Source: Enterococcus_D sp050529585 (GTDB lineage Bacteria > Bacillota > Bacilli > Lactobacillales > Enterococcaceae). From it: a stretch of DNA of 64,000 nt. Shown here piece by piece: positions 7,389 to 16,893 of this stretch. Positions within the stretch are counted from its first letter, which is position 1. Each line of letters opens with the position of its first letter. The stretch covers positions 496,001 through 560,000 of the forward strand of contig NZ_CP172882.1 in NCBI RefSeq assembly GCF_050529585.1, read 5' to 3'. The notes beneath the pieces are model-generated. The model searched no databases, was not told the DNA's origin, and saw only the letters and a list, made by a program, of their open reading frames with translations. Both the position numbers and the translations under genes were made by a program.

Positions 7389-9797
7389 ATGTTTGTTGCT
7401 CACGTGAAGAAAGGAACAGATGAAAAGCAAGCGTTAGCCATTCATCTGTTAGAAACTGCAAAATTGTCAGGTGAGTTTGGCGCAAAGCTTGGATTGAAAA
7501 ATCTTTGCTATTTAGCTGGTCTGCTCCATGACGCTGGCAAATTCAGTATAGAATTTCAAGAATATATTTTTAAAGCAATAGCAGGAGATAGGTCGGCTGT
7601 TAGAGGAAGTGTAGATCACTCTACGGCGGGTGGGAAAATAATTTATGAAACTTGCATTGAAAATAAAAATGATGTGTTTGGTCTACTCTTGGCGGAGCTG
7701 ATTGCGAATGCAATCATTTCTCATCATCGCGGTAAAGGATTGACTAATTTTCTTTCACCAGAAAACGAAGCAAAGTCAGATTTTTTACTTCGGTTACAAA
7801 AAGAGGATATTCCTAGTTACGCAGATGTGAAGCAACTATTTTTTCAAGAAGTAATGACAGAAGAAGTCTTTCGCATAAAAATAGCACGTGCCAAAGCAGA
7901 ATTAAAATCACTTTTTGTTAAAGATGGAAAAAATGCTGTAAAGCCGAATGAACTGTTTTTTCTACAGAAATTTGTCTATAGCTGTTTATTGGATGCAGAT
8001 AGAACCAATACGATGCTATTTGAAACGGGAACAAAACGGTTAAATCTTAATACCCAACAGCTGTTTTCTTCTTACAAAGAAGTACTCGAAGAAAAAATTG
8101 CTTCTTTTAAAAATGAAACAACGATTAATCAGTTACGAGATGCAATGTCAAAACTATGCAATAATTTTGCGCAAAGAAAAACTGGGATTTATACGCTGTC
8201 GATTCCAACAGGTGGGGGCAAAACTTTGGCCTCTTTACGGTTTGCATTAAATCATGCCATCAAACATGGAAAAAAACGTATTATTTATGTTGTACCGTTT
8301 ACTACCATTATTGAACAAAATGCAGCAACGGTGCGAGAAATTCTGAAAGAAGACAAACTTATTTTAGAACATCATTCCAATATCATAAAAGAACAAGATG
8401 GTTTTCAAAAGGATGAAGAGAGTGAAGAAAAGGAGAGAATGCAAGCTTTATTTAAGGACAATTGGGATGCGCCACTTATTTTCACAACGATGGTTCAATT
8501 CTTAAACACGATTTATAGTAAAGGAACCCGTAATCCTCGCAGATTTCACAATTTGATGGATGCAGTGCTTATTTTTGATGAAGCACAAGGGGTACCAGTT
8601 AAATGTACGTATTTATTTAACGAGAGCTTGAATTTTTTGAAAAACTTTGGCAATACAACGAGTGTCTTGTGTACAGCTACTCAACCATCACTGGAACATG
8701 TTGGAAGAAAGCTGCAAAAAGCTGAAGAAAGTGAAATGATTTCTGACTTAGTAATGGTTGAAGAAAAGTTCAAACGAGTCGAAGTAATAGATAAAACAAA
8801 ACCTGAAGAATGGAATGAAGAAGAAGTTGCGCGTTTGATCGAAGAGCTTTTGAAAGAAACAAACAATCTGCTGGTTATTCTAAATACTAAAAAAGCTGTA
8901 TTCACTCTCTATCATCGGATAAAAGAACAAAATCCTGAAAGGGTCATGTATCATTTAAGTACATCTATGTGTGCAGCGCACCGAAAAGATATGCTTAAGA
9001 AAATAAAGACAGGGCTAAAGAATGGTGAACCAATGGTTTGTATTACTACTCAGCTGATCGAAGCTGGAGTAGATATTTCCTTTGAAACAGTTATCCGTTC
9101 TGTCGTTGGATTAGATTCGATTGCACAAGCTGCGGGCCGTTGTAATCGTCATGGAGAAAAGAAGCTAGGGACAGTTTATTTAGTGAATCCTTCAATCGAT
9201 TTTGAACGTGTAAGTAAACTACCTGAAATATCAAAAGGAAAAGAAATTACTATGCAATTGCTCAGGGAGCGAAAGGAAGGATATTTTCCTGAGCTGCTTT
9301 CCCATGAAACTCAAACAGAGTATTTTAAGAGATATTACCAAATATTTGAACAAGAGTTAGGGTATCCCGTGATGAAAAAATCATTGCAGCTTTTTGATGT
9401 GATTGGTAGAAACCCTAAAGCGCTTGATAATTATTTTCGAACAACCGGTAGCAAGCCGCCTTTGATTTCTTTAAGTAGTCCGCAAACAATAGCAGAGAAT
9501 TTTGATGTAATTGATAATCAGACAACTTCAGTCCTAGTCCCCTATAAAGAAGAAGGGAAGGATTTAATTAATCAATTAAATGGCGAACTTCAGCCCGGGG
9601 AGTATGTTGGAGTTTTAAAAGAAGCACAGCAATATACGGTGAACCTTTTTGACTACCAATTGACTCAGATTCAACAAGAAGAAGGTGTATACACGTTATT
9701 AAACGGTGAAATACTGGCTTTAAGAGAACCTGCTTATTCTGATGAGTTTGGTGTAGATAGTTTTGTTTCATCCAAAGATAGTTTTTTGGGTTTTTGA
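7389..9797 (+). CDS. cas3: Cas3 nuclease-helicase, type I-C
   Basis: 802 residues from the ATG at 7389, chosen because AGGGAGGAAG precedes it. The N-terminal HD nuclease shows LLHDAGK (His47-Asp48), DHSTAGG and ISHHRGKG. The SF2 helicase follows with Walker A IPTGGGKTL near residue 272, the DEAQ box near 397, TATQPS, and motif VI region QAAGRCNRHG. Cas3 is recruited by Cascade after target recognition and degrades the displaced strand. It is the first gene of the cas operon, and cas5 starts 19 nt after its stop. Confidence 0.95.
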   Translation: MFVAHVKKGTDEKQALAIHLLETAKLSGEFGAKLGLKNLCYLAGLLHDAGKFSIEFQEYIFKAIAGDRSAVRGSVDHSTAGGKIIYETCIENKNDVFGLLLAELIANAIISHHRGKGLTNFLSPENEAKSDFLLRLQKEDIPSYADVKQLFFQEVMTEEVFRIKIARAKAELKSLFVKDGKNAVKPNELFFLQKFVYSCLLDADRTNTMLFETGTKRLNLNTQQLFSSYKEVLEEKIASFKNETTINQLRDAMSKLCNNFAQRKTGIYTLSIPTGGGKTLASLRFALNHAIKHGKKRIIYVVPFTTIIEQNAATVREILKEDKLILEHHSNIIKEQDGFQKDEESEEKERMQALFKDNWDAPLIFTTMVQFLNTIYSKGTRNPRRFHNLMDAVLIFDEAQGVPVKCTYLFNESLNFLKNFGNTTSVLCTATQPSLEHVGRKLQKAEESEMISDLVMVEEKFKRVEVIDKTKPEEWNEEEVARLIEELLKETNNLLVILNTKKAVFTLYHRIKEQNPERVMYHLSTSMCAAHRKDMLKKIKTGLKNGEPMVCITTQLIEAGVDISFETVIRSVVGLDSIAQAAGRCNRHGEKKLGTVYLVNPSIDFERVSKLPEISKGKEITMQLLRERKEGYFPELLSHETQTEYFKRYYQIFEQELGYPVMKKSLQLFDVIGRNPKALDNYFRTTGSKPPLISLSSPQTIAENFDVIDNQTTSVLVPYKEEGKDLINQLNGELQPGEYVGVLKEAQQYTVNLFDYQLTQIQQEEGVYTLLNGEILALREPAYSDEFGVDSFVSSKDSFLGF

Positions 9798-9816
9798 AAA
9801 TGAGGAGGAAATCTAT

Positions 9817-10551
9817 GTGAAATGGAAAAATCAAGTAACCTTTAAAGTATATGGAGACTATGGATTATTTACAGATCCCACCACTAAAATGGGGGGAGAG
9901 AAAATGACCTATCAAGTTCCAACGTATCAGGCGCTAAAAGGAATCACAGAATCGATTTATTGGAAACCGACATTGATCTATTTTATCGATGAAGTTCGAG
10001 TAATAAATCCCATCCAAATGGAATCAAAAGGAATACGCCCAATGAAATACAATGATAGTAGTGCCAGTGATTTGGCCTATTATACTTATCTAAAAAATCC
10101 TTGCTATGAGGTGAAGGTACACTTTGAGTTCAATCCTCACCGACCAGACTTGAAAAATGATTGGGATGAGCATAAGCATTTTCAAATTTTGCAGCGGGCA
10201 ATTAGAGCGGGGGGAAGAAGAGATATTTTCTTAGGAACACGCGAATGCCAAGGATACGTGGAAGCGGTTGATTATGGACAAGAACCAGGATATTACGACA
10301 ATTATGAAAGTGAGATTCATTTTGGTACGATGGTCCATGGCTTATCGTATCCAGATGAAACAGGAGAAGACCAATTATCTGTTCGTTTGTGGCGACCTGT
10401 TATGGAAAAAGGAATCATTCGTTTTATTCCGCCAAAAGAATGTCAGCTAGTACGTACATTGAAACCAATGAAGGCTAAGGCGTTTTCTTATTCTTCGATG
10501 GAATCAGCAGAGCAATTATTTTCCTCTTTGGAAAAGGAGGAGAAGTTATGA
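9817..10551 (+). CDS. cas5c: Cas5c (Cas5d), type I-C crRNA-processing endonuclease
   Basis: 244 residues from a GTG at 9817 with GGAGGAA seven nt upstream; an upstream ATG in the same frame lies inside cas3 and lacks a ribosome site. VTFKVYGDYGLFTDPTTKMGG and YQVPTYQALKGI are the typical N-terminus of subtype I-C Cas5, and GTRECQGYV sits in the middle. In I-C, which lacks Cas6, this protein cuts pre-crRNA at the repeat and stays bound to the crRNA 5' handle. It overlaps cas8c by 4 nt. Confidence 0.93.
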   Translation: MKWKNQVTFKVYGDYGLFTDPTTKMGGEKMTYQVPTYQALKGITESIYWKPTLIYFIDEVRVINPIQMESKGIRPMKYNDSSASDLAYYTYLKNPCYEVKVHFEFNPHRPDLKNDWDEHKHFQILQRAIRAGGRRDIFLGTRECQGYVEAVDYGQEPGYYDNYESEIHFGTMVHGLSYPDETGEDQLSVRLWRPVMEKGIIRFIPPKECQLVRTLKPMKAKAFSYSSMESAEQLFSSLEKEEKL

Positions 10552-12422
10552 GTTGGTTAGGAACACTTTACCAGACATACCAAGAAAATGAATCACAGGT
10601 TGGGCGTATTCAAAAAAGCAACTATGGGAAAGAAGTTGTCTTATTACCTATCTCTCATGCGTATCAAAATGCGCAAATTGACGTTGCCGTAACGCCTATG
10701 GGAGAGTTCTACTCCGCTAAGGTCATTCCTAAGGAAGATGCACCAACGATCATCCCTGTGACGATTCAATCAGCTGGAAGAACAAATAAGCCTAGCCCCC
10801 ACGGATTACATGATGGATTACAGTATGTCGCAGGAGATTTTGAGGATTTTGGTGGTGTTTATAAAAGAGAAAATTCTTATCAAGCCTATATGAAACAGTT
10901 AACAAATTGGTGCGATTCAGAGTTTGGGCATCCTTGGGTGAAAAGTGTCTTAATTTATTTGAAGAGAGGGTGTCTTATTGAAGATCTAGTCAAAGAAAAG
11001 GTGATGGTTGCACAAGGATCAAAACTGATACTTAAATGGAGTAAAGCACTTGAAGAAGAATTCGGCGAGAAACCTTTATTGTTTCAGGTATTGCCTGGTG
11101 ATCAAACGACTGCCTTCGTCCGCTTTTCTATTTATCAGCCCGGAAAAGGGAGCCAACCGTTATGGGGACAACAACCTATTATTGATTCATTTATTCAATA
11201 TTATAATACGCAACTGCCAGCAAATGGTCTGGATTACGTATTGGGGGAAAGGTTACCAATTACTGAAAATCATCCTTCTAAAATACGATATGGCGGTGAT
11301 ATGGCCAAAATCATTTCTGGAAATGATAGTGTCAATTTCACTTATCGTGGCCGGTTTACAGATAAAAATCAAGTTGCATTGATCAGTTATGAAGTCTCGC
11401 AAAAAGCGCATAATGCATTGAAATGGTTGATTGCAAAACAAGGATATACAATTGATGGACGTGTCTTTTTGACCTGGGGAAACGATCAAGTTCCTCAAGT
11501 GGAAGATTCAAGTTTTGACATTTTTGCAACAGACCAGGAAGCCGAGATATTGGTTTCGAGGGATACAACCCATCAACAGTTTTCTCAATTGTTTCATCAG
11601 GCTTTAAGAGGGTATAAAACGAAGTTGGCTTATAATGAGCCAATTCATATGATGATTCTTGATGCGGCAACTCCAGGGAGAATGGGCGTCCTATACTTCA
11701 GATCCCTAGATAAAGAAGTGTATTTTTCTCGACTTGAAGAATGGCATACGACCTGTTTTTGGAAACACACGTATGGTAGTAAAAATAAACAACGGTATAC
11801 ATTTTGGGGAGCGCCCTCATTAAAAGATATTGCAGAAGCTACTCATGGAATGAATGCAAGTGACAAAATGATTAAAAATACTATTCATGAACTGTTTACC
11901 TGTGTTGTGGACGGGAACAACATTCCTATGTACGTTGTTCAGAATTTATTGCAACGGAGTTCAACCCCTCTAAGTATGGAAAATTGGGAGTGGCAAAAGA
12001 CTTTGTCCATTGCTTGTGCTGTAATGAAAAAGCATTTTAACTTTAAAAAGGAGGAACAAAGTGTGGCATTAGATGAGAAAGAAACAAATCGCAATTATTT
12101 GTTCGGGCGTTTATTGGCAGTTGCAGATGTAATCGAGGAGCGAGTTTTATATAAAACGGGTGAAAAAAGAACGACGAATGCGGTTCGTTACATGACGGCA
12201 TTCAGTGCACATCCAATGACCACGTGGAAAATTATTCAGGAAAGTTTACTTCCGTATCAACAAAGATTGCAAAATGATTATTTAATAAAAGAATTAGACA
12301 AAATAACATCACTATTTATTATGCAGGATTATACAGATAAAGCATTAGATGGTAGATACTTATTAGGTTATCGTAGTCAAAGAGAAAAATTAATGAAAAA
12401 AATTGAAAATACGGAGGAATAA
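10548..12422 (+). CDS. cas8c: Cas8c (Csd1), type I-C Cascade large subunit
   Basis: 624 residues, the usual length for Csd1. The N-terminus LGTLYQTYQEN and the segment PHGLHDGLQYVAGDFE are typical of the subtype. The protein recognises the PAM in the target and holds the Cas5-crRNA 5' end. ATGA overlaps with cas5c and the stop overlaps cas7 by one base, so the Cascade genes are tightly coupled. Its last 119 codons also encode a separate Cas11 (see 12063). Confidence 0.92.
   Translation: MSWLGTLYQTYQENESQVGRIQKSNYGKEVVLLPISHAYQNAQIDVAVTPMGEFYSAKVIPKEDAPTIIPVTIQSAGRTNKPSPHGLHDGLQYVAGDFEDFGGVYKRENSYQAYMKQLTNWCDSEFGHPWVKSVLIYLKRGCLIEDLVKEKVMVAQGSKLILKWSKALEEEFGEKPLLFQVLPGDQTTAFVRFSIYQPGKGSQPLWGQQPIIDSFIQYYNTQLPANGLDYVLGERLPITENHPSKIRYGGDMAKIISGNDSVNFTYRGRFTDKNQVALISYEVSQKAHNALKWLIAKQGYTIDGRVFLTWGNDQVPQVEDSSFDIFATDQEAEILVSRDTTHQQFSQLFHQALRGYKTKLAYNEPIHMMILDAATPGRMGVLYFRSLDKEVYFSRLEEWHTTCFWKHTYGSKNKQRYTFWGAPSLKDIAEATHGMNASDKMIKNTIHELFTCVVDGNNIPMYVVQNLLQRSSTPLSMENWEWQKTLSIACAVMKKHFNFKKEEQSVALDEKETNRNYLFGRLLAVADVIEERVLYKTGEKRTTNAVRYMTAFSAHPMTTWKIIQESLLPYQQRLQNDYLIKELDKITSLFIMQDYTDKALDGRYLLGYRSQREKLMKKIENTEE
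12063..12422 (+). CDS. cas11c: Cas11c small subunit, internal start within cas8c
   Basis: Inside cas8c, AAGGAGG (12048-12054) stands eight nt before an in-frame GTG at 12063 (residue 506 of Cas8c). Such a strong ribosome site in the middle of a coding region is unlikely to be accidental. It gives a 119-residue protein starting VALDEKETN. Independent translation of a small subunit of about this size from the 3' end of cas8c is established for type I-C systems (McBride and colleagues, 2020). It would form the belly of Cascade. Confidence 0.8.
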   Translation: MALDEKETNRNYLFGRLLAVADVIEERVLYKTGEKRTTNAVRYMTAFSAHPMTTWKIIQESLLPYQQRLQNDYLIKELDKITSLFIMQDYTDKALDGRYLLGYRSQREKLMKKIENTEE

Positions 12423-13288
12423 TGATGACAACCTTAGCACACAAAATCGACTTTAAAGTAATTGTTTCTGTAACAAATGCCAACCCTAATGGTGATCCAC
12501 TAAATGGCAATCGACCTAGACAAAATTTTGAAGGATATGGAGAAATTTCAGATGTAGCGATTAAACGAAAGATTCGTAATCGACTACAAGACATGGGAGA
12601 AGCGATTTTTGTTCAATCAGAGGATCGTGCTGATGATGGGATGAAGAGTTTAAAAGACCGAGTGGAGTCTATTGAGGAATTAAAAAAAATTGCGGCAGAT
12701 AAAAAGAAAGCAGATATTAATCGTTTTAGTGACATAGCGTGTGAAACATGGATAGATACGAGAAGTTTTGGACAAGTCTTTGCTTTTAAAGGTTTAGAAT
12801 TATCGGTAGGCGTACGTGGGCCTGTATCTATTCAAACTGCAACCAGTGTTGAACCGATTGACATTAATACTATGCAGATTACCAAAAGTGTGAATTCGGT
12901 TGATGCAGGTGGTGGAAAAAGCTCAGATACCATGGGCACAAAGCATTTTGTTAGTTATGGATTGTATGTTTTTAACGGAAGTATCAATGTTCAATTGGCA
13001 GAAAAAACGAAATTTACTGAAGCAGATGCAGAAAAAATCAAAGAATCTCTTGTAAGTTTGTTTGAAAATGATGCTTCTTCTGCACGACCAGAGGGAAGCA
13101 TGGTTGTAGAAAAAGTATATTGGTGGGAACATCCGAGCAAGCTAGGTAAGGTCTCATCGGCTAAAGTACATCGTTCAGTTATCCTAACGAAACGCCCAGA
13201 AATAGATCGTGTAAAATCAATTGATGATTTTAAGATCACTGTAGTACCGGTTGAAGGAGTGAAACTGACTGAAATTGACGGAATGTAA
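12422..13288 (+). CDS. cas7c: Cas7c (Csd2), type I-C Cascade backbone
   Basis: 288 residues. ATNANPNGDPLNGNRPR-like sequence near residue 20 and the central DIACETWIDTRSFGQVFAF are the RAMP signatures of Csd2. Several copies wrap the crRNA spacer. A GGAGG site precedes the ATGATG start at 12422, which overlaps the end of cas8c by one base; the second ATG is an equally possible start. Confidence 0.95.
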   Translation: MMTTLAHKIDFKVIVSVTNANPNGDPLNGNRPRQNFEGYGEISDVAIKRKIRNRLQDMGEAIFVQSEDRADDGMKSLKDRVESIEELKKIAADKKKADINRFSDIACETWIDTRSFGQVFAFKGLELSVGVRGPVSIQTATSVEPIDINTMQITKSVNSVDAGGGKSSDTMGTKHFVSYGLYVFNGSINVQLAEKTKFTEADAEKIKESLVSLFENDASSARPEGSMVVEKVYWWEHPSKLGKVSSAKVHRSVILTKRPEIDRVKSIDDFKITVVPVEGVKLTEIDGM

Positions 13289-13290
13289 TC

Positions 13291-13944
13291 ATGTATGATG
13301 AAAATGATTATTTAATGATTTCTGGTATTCAACATTTTCTTTTTTGTCGACGTCAATGGGCAATTATTCATATTGAGCAGCAATGGAAAGAAAATGTTCT
13401 TACTGTGGAAGGGCAACAGTTACATGAGAAGGCAGATCAACCAACAATTAGAGAAAAGCGAAAAAACCGTTTAATTGTTCGAGGCTTACCTGTGCATTCT
13501 ACCACTTATGGTTTAACTGGAATTTGTGATGTTGTAGAATTTATTGCAGATAGTGAAGGCATTTCTCTAAATGGTGAAGTTGGCAAGTTTTTACCAGTTC
13601 CTGTTGAGTATAAGCATGGAAAACCGAAAAAAGAACTTAGCGACATATTGCAGTTGACAGCACAAGCGGTTTGTTTAGAAGAAATGCTGGTTTGTGAGAT
13701 TCCAAAAGGTTATATATATTATCATCAGACAAAGCACCGCGAATTAGTCCTTTTTACGCAAGATTTAAGAGAAGAACTTCAAAGAAAAGTTAAAGAAATG
13801 CACCAATATTGGCAAAAGAGATATACGCCTAAGGTGAAAACCGGTAGTTTTTGCGAGAAATGTTCTTTGAAGGACCTTTGTTTGCCTAAGTTGATGAACA
13901 CTCAAACTGTGAAAGGATTCTTGGATCGGAGGCTTTCTGAATGA
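13291..13944 (+). CDS. cas4: Cas4, adaptation exonuclease
   Basis: 217 residues. The N-terminal Cys is in HFLFCRRQW and the C-terminal cluster in SFCEKCSLKDLC, which together can hold a 4Fe-4S cluster. GEVGKFLPVPVEYKHGKPK carries the RecB-type catalytic Asp/Glu-x-Lys. Cas4 trims prespacers and secures PAM-correct integration with Cas1-Cas2. It overlaps cas1 by 4 nt. Confidence 0.94.
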   Translation: MYDENDYLMISGIQHFLFCRRQWAIIHIEQQWKENVLTVEGQQLHEKADQPTIREKRKNRLIVRGLPVHSTTYGLTGICDVVEFIADSEGISLNGEVGKFLPVPVEYKHGKPKKELSDILQLTAQAVCLEEMLVCEIPKGYIYYHQTKHRELVLFTQDLREELQRKVKEMHQYWQKRYTPKVKTGSFCEKCSLKDLCLPKLMNTQTVKGFLDRRLSE

Positions 13945-14972
13945 AAAAATTATTGAATACGTTATTTATCACAACTCCTGATTCATATTTGGTTTTGAAT
14001 GGTGAAAATATTGTTGTTTTGAAAGAAGAGATAGCTTTAGGGCGAGTTCCACTTCATAATATAGAAGCGATTGTAACAACTGGCTACTTAGGAGCCAGTC
14101 CTGCACTAATGCGGAAGTGCGCTGAAAAAAATATCAGTATAACGTTTTTGACATCAACTGGTAGGTTTGGCAGCCGTGTGATAGGCGGAACGTCTGGAAA
14201 TGTTTTCTTGCGAAAAACCCAGTATCGAATTTCAGATGACGAAGTAAAGAGTTTGGCGATTGCACGACATTTTATTGTAGGAAAATTGTACAATCAACGT
14301 TGGATGTTAGAAAGAGTCACCAGAGATAATCCGATGAGAGTGGATGTGAAACGATTTAAACAAATAGCAAATGAGTTAAAGGCATATACCGAAGATGTAC
14401 GACAAGCATCTGATTTAGACTCTTTAAGAGGAATTGAAGGTCAGGCGGCAAATCGGTACTTTCTCTTGCTTGATCAAATGGTGTTACAACAAAAATCGGA
14501 TTTTGGCTTTTATGGTAGAAATAGGCGCCCACCATTAGATAATGTAAATGCCTTGCTATCGCTGGCATATACTTTGTTAGCACAGGATTGCGCTGCTGCT
14601 TTAGAGACAGTCGGGTTAGACCCTTATGTAGGTTTTATGCATCAAGATCGCCCCGGAAGAATTTCACTAGCATTAGATTTAATGGAAGAATTAAGAGGAA
14701 TCTATGCCGATCGATTTGTATTGACACTCATTAACAAAAAAATCATTACAGCAAAAGATTTTATCAAAAAGGAGAGTGGCGCAGTTATCCTCACAGATGA
14801 TGGGCGCAAGAAATTTTTTAAAAGTTGGCAGGATAAGAAACAAGAACAAATAAAACATCCTTTTCTAGGTGAAAAAATAAATTGGGGATTAGTTCCATAT
14901 TCGCAAGCATTACTGCTTAGTCGTTATTTACGAGATGATTTAGATGGGTACCCACCATTTCTTTGGAAGTAG
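13941..14972 (+). CDS. cas1: Cas1 integrase
   Basis: 343 residues, normal length for the I-C type. Visible are the N-terminal NTLFITTPDSYLVL, the metal-binding Glu in RGIEGQAANRYF (near residue 165), the His in GFMHQDRPGR (near 234) and the acidic SLALDLMEELR (near 245). It integrates new spacers at the leader end of the array. Confidence 0.96.
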   Translation: MKKLLNTLFITTPDSYLVLNGENIVVLKEEIALGRVPLHNIEAIVTTGYLGASPALMRKCAEKNISITFLTSTGRFGSRVIGGTSGNVFLRKTQYRISDDEVKSLAIARHFIVGKLYNQRWMLERVTRDNPMRVDVKRFKQIANELKAYTEDVRQASDLDSLRGIEGQAANRYFLLLDQMVLQQKSDFGFYGRNRRPPLDNVNALLSLAYTLLAQDCAAALETVGLDPYVGFMHQDRPGRISLALDLMEELRGIYADRFVLTLINKKIITAKDFIKKESGAVILTDDGRKKFFKSWQDKKQEQIKHPFLGEKINWGLVPYSQALLLSRYLRDDLDGYPPFLWK

Positions 14973-14981
14973 GGGAAATAA

Positions 14982-15272
14982 TTGTTAATTTTAATTACGT
15001 ATGATGTCGCAACTAGCACTTTTGGAGGAAGCAAACGACTAAGGAAGGTTGCGAAAAAATGTCAGGATTATGGTCAAAGGGTCCAGAACTCAGTTTTTGA
15101 ATGTGTGGTTGATGCGACAGAATTTGTTAAACTAAAAAAAGAATTAGTTGATATAATAGATACAGATGTTGATAGCTTGAGATTTTATCGGTTAGGAAAG
15201 AACTATCATAACAAAGTAGAACACTTTGGCTCAAAAGAAAGCTTCAATGTCGAAGAACCGTTGATATTTTAA
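14982..15272 (+). CDS. cas2: Cas2, adaptation structural subunit
   Basis: 96 residues. LILITYDVATSTFGGSKRLRKVAKKC and YGQRVQNSVFECVVD are diagnostic. The start is TTG at 14982, since GGGGAAATAA precedes it and no ATG lies nearby; the TTG may keep Cas2 synthesis low. It bridges two Cas1 dimers. Confidence 0.94.
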   Translation: MLILITYDVATSTFGGSKRLRKVAKKCQDYGQRVQNSVFECVVDATEFVKLKKELVDIIDTDVDSLRFYRLGKNYHNKVEHFGSKESFNVEEPLIF

Positions 15273-15436
15273 ATATCAAGTGCGAATCTATAGCGCCCAT
15301 AGTTTTCCTAGAAGATTCGCACCTTATTTTGCGAAATTTCTCAGGTTTTCGATTAGATATCTAATCTATTTTTAATTTTATGTTTTAAATTAATTGATTT
15401 TAGTAGAAAAAAGCTTTCTTTTTAGCTGAAATCACG
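15273..15436 (+). promoter_or_regulatory. CRISPR leader
   Basis: 164 nt, AT-rich, between cas2 and the first repeat. The most conserved repeats are at this end and the variant ones at the far end, which places the leader here. It should hold the array promoter and the integration site. Confidence 0.75.
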
Positions 15437-16525
15437 GTCTCATCCTATTTGGGATGAGTGGATTGAAATAGCGTCAACTGTATGATTTACTTATGTCGGA
15501 ACAACGTCTCATCCTATTTGGGATGAGTGGATTGAAATAAACTTTTATTTAAGGCACCAGAATCACCGTCACCGTCTCATCCTATTTGGGATGAGTGGAT
15601 TGAAATGTCTATTTATAGAGATGGTATTTTAGTCGATAACGTCTCATCCTATTTGGGATGAGTGGATTGAAATCAATCGTTACGCTTTTTACTCCACTAG
15701 CATGAACTGGTCTCATCCTATTTGGGATGAGTGGATTGAAATTGGCTAGAAACACATCAAAGATCGAATGCCATTGTCTCATCCTATTTGGGATGAGTGG
15801 ATTGAAATAGATTGGATCCCAGACATTGTTTATGGAGATGATGTCTCATCCTATTTGGGATGAGTGGATTGAAATTTATCAATACTATGTACTTACAGTT
15901 TTACTATCGTCTCATCCTATTTGGGATGAGTGGATTGAAATATAAGTATAAGTATCATCAAGACCAAGATGTTTGTTGTCTCATCCTATTTGGGATGAGT
16001 GGATTGAAATCATTTTCCAAAATCGCTATTGTGTATTTCTAGGTGTCTCATCCTATTTGGGATGATTGGATTGAAATATCATATTGATAAGACGTAAACC
16101 ACATGTACTTTGTCTCATCCTATTTGGGATGAGTGGATTGAAATTGTTTTGGGATGATTGATCACGATTTCGTTTTTGTCTCATCCTATTTGGGATGAGT
16201 GGATTGAAATGGAGGGATTGACAGCCCTCGAATTGCATTGAGAAGTCTCATCCTATTTGGGATGAGTGGATTGAAATCAGAACAGTGTTTGCCTTTTTAA
16301 TTACTTTTTCTGTCTCATCCTATTAGGGATGAGTGGATTGAAATGACCGTAGGGAGTTTATGCCTTGACGGCTACAAACGTCTCATCCTATTAGGGATGA
16401 GTGGATTGAAATATTGGCTTGCTCCAGTAGTTCTGGGTTCTCGTATGACTCATCCTATTAGGGATGAGTGGATTGAAATAATGCAAAGTTTGACCTGCAT
16501 CAACTGGTAAAAGAGTCTCATCCTA
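15437..16525 (+). CRISPR. type I-C CRISPR array, 16 full repeats plus one truncated
   Basis: The repeat is 33 nt: GTCTCATCCTATTTGGGATG followed by AGTGGATTGAAAT, with stem CTCATCC/GGATGAG and the ATTGAAAT tail usual for I-C. Repeat starts are 15437, 15506, 15574, 15641, 15710, 15776, 15843, 15909, 15978, 16045, 16112, 16178, 16245, 16312, 16380 and 16447; spacers are 33-36 nt. The 10th repeat has GATGAT in place of GATGAG. The last three carry TTAGGG in the loop, and the 16th also begins GACTC. A 17th repeat starts at 16515 but stops after 11 nt. Transcription runs with the cas genes. Confidence 0.98.
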
Positions 16526-16532
16526 AGAGTCG

Positions 16533-16604
16533 TTGGAAGGGTCTGTGGAGTAATAGCTATTTTAAAGCTAGAAACCTTGATATGATAGGTTTTTGGCTTT
16601 TTTA
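16533..16604 (+). repeat. terminator-bearing intergenic repeat, copy C, at the array end
   Basis: GGAAGGGTCTGTGGAG, then AAAGCTAGAAACC / GGTTTTTGGCTTTTTT hairpin and T run. It begins only a few bases after the CRISPR repeat is cut off, and ends array transcription. It is the third copy of the element seen at 2761 and 5474. Confidence 0.6.
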
Positions 16605-16893
16605 TTAGTTGATGAGTGAATTAAGAATAATGTCACGACTTTTTTAGTTGAAAAAAATGAATGAATGTCAAATTAAATACAATTACAAAAATATAGGGGA
16701 GAAGAACATTTTAATAACTTAAAATAAATATATATAGCATAATGTAGTGACTCTAAAGATTAGACCCAAAATCTAACTTTTTTCGAACGTACTTCAGGAA
16801 AGTAGAATTTTTTTCTTTGACACTTCAAACCCTACACTATAACACCAATGTATACTTTCTTGTTAGAATTCTTGAAGGAAGGTGGTTTGAGAG

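Noticed and set aside
15860..16238. Open frames within the CRISPR array on both strands
   Set aside because: They consist of translated repeats and spacers (recurring LILFGMSGLK or FNPLIPNRMRQ) and have no coding signal.
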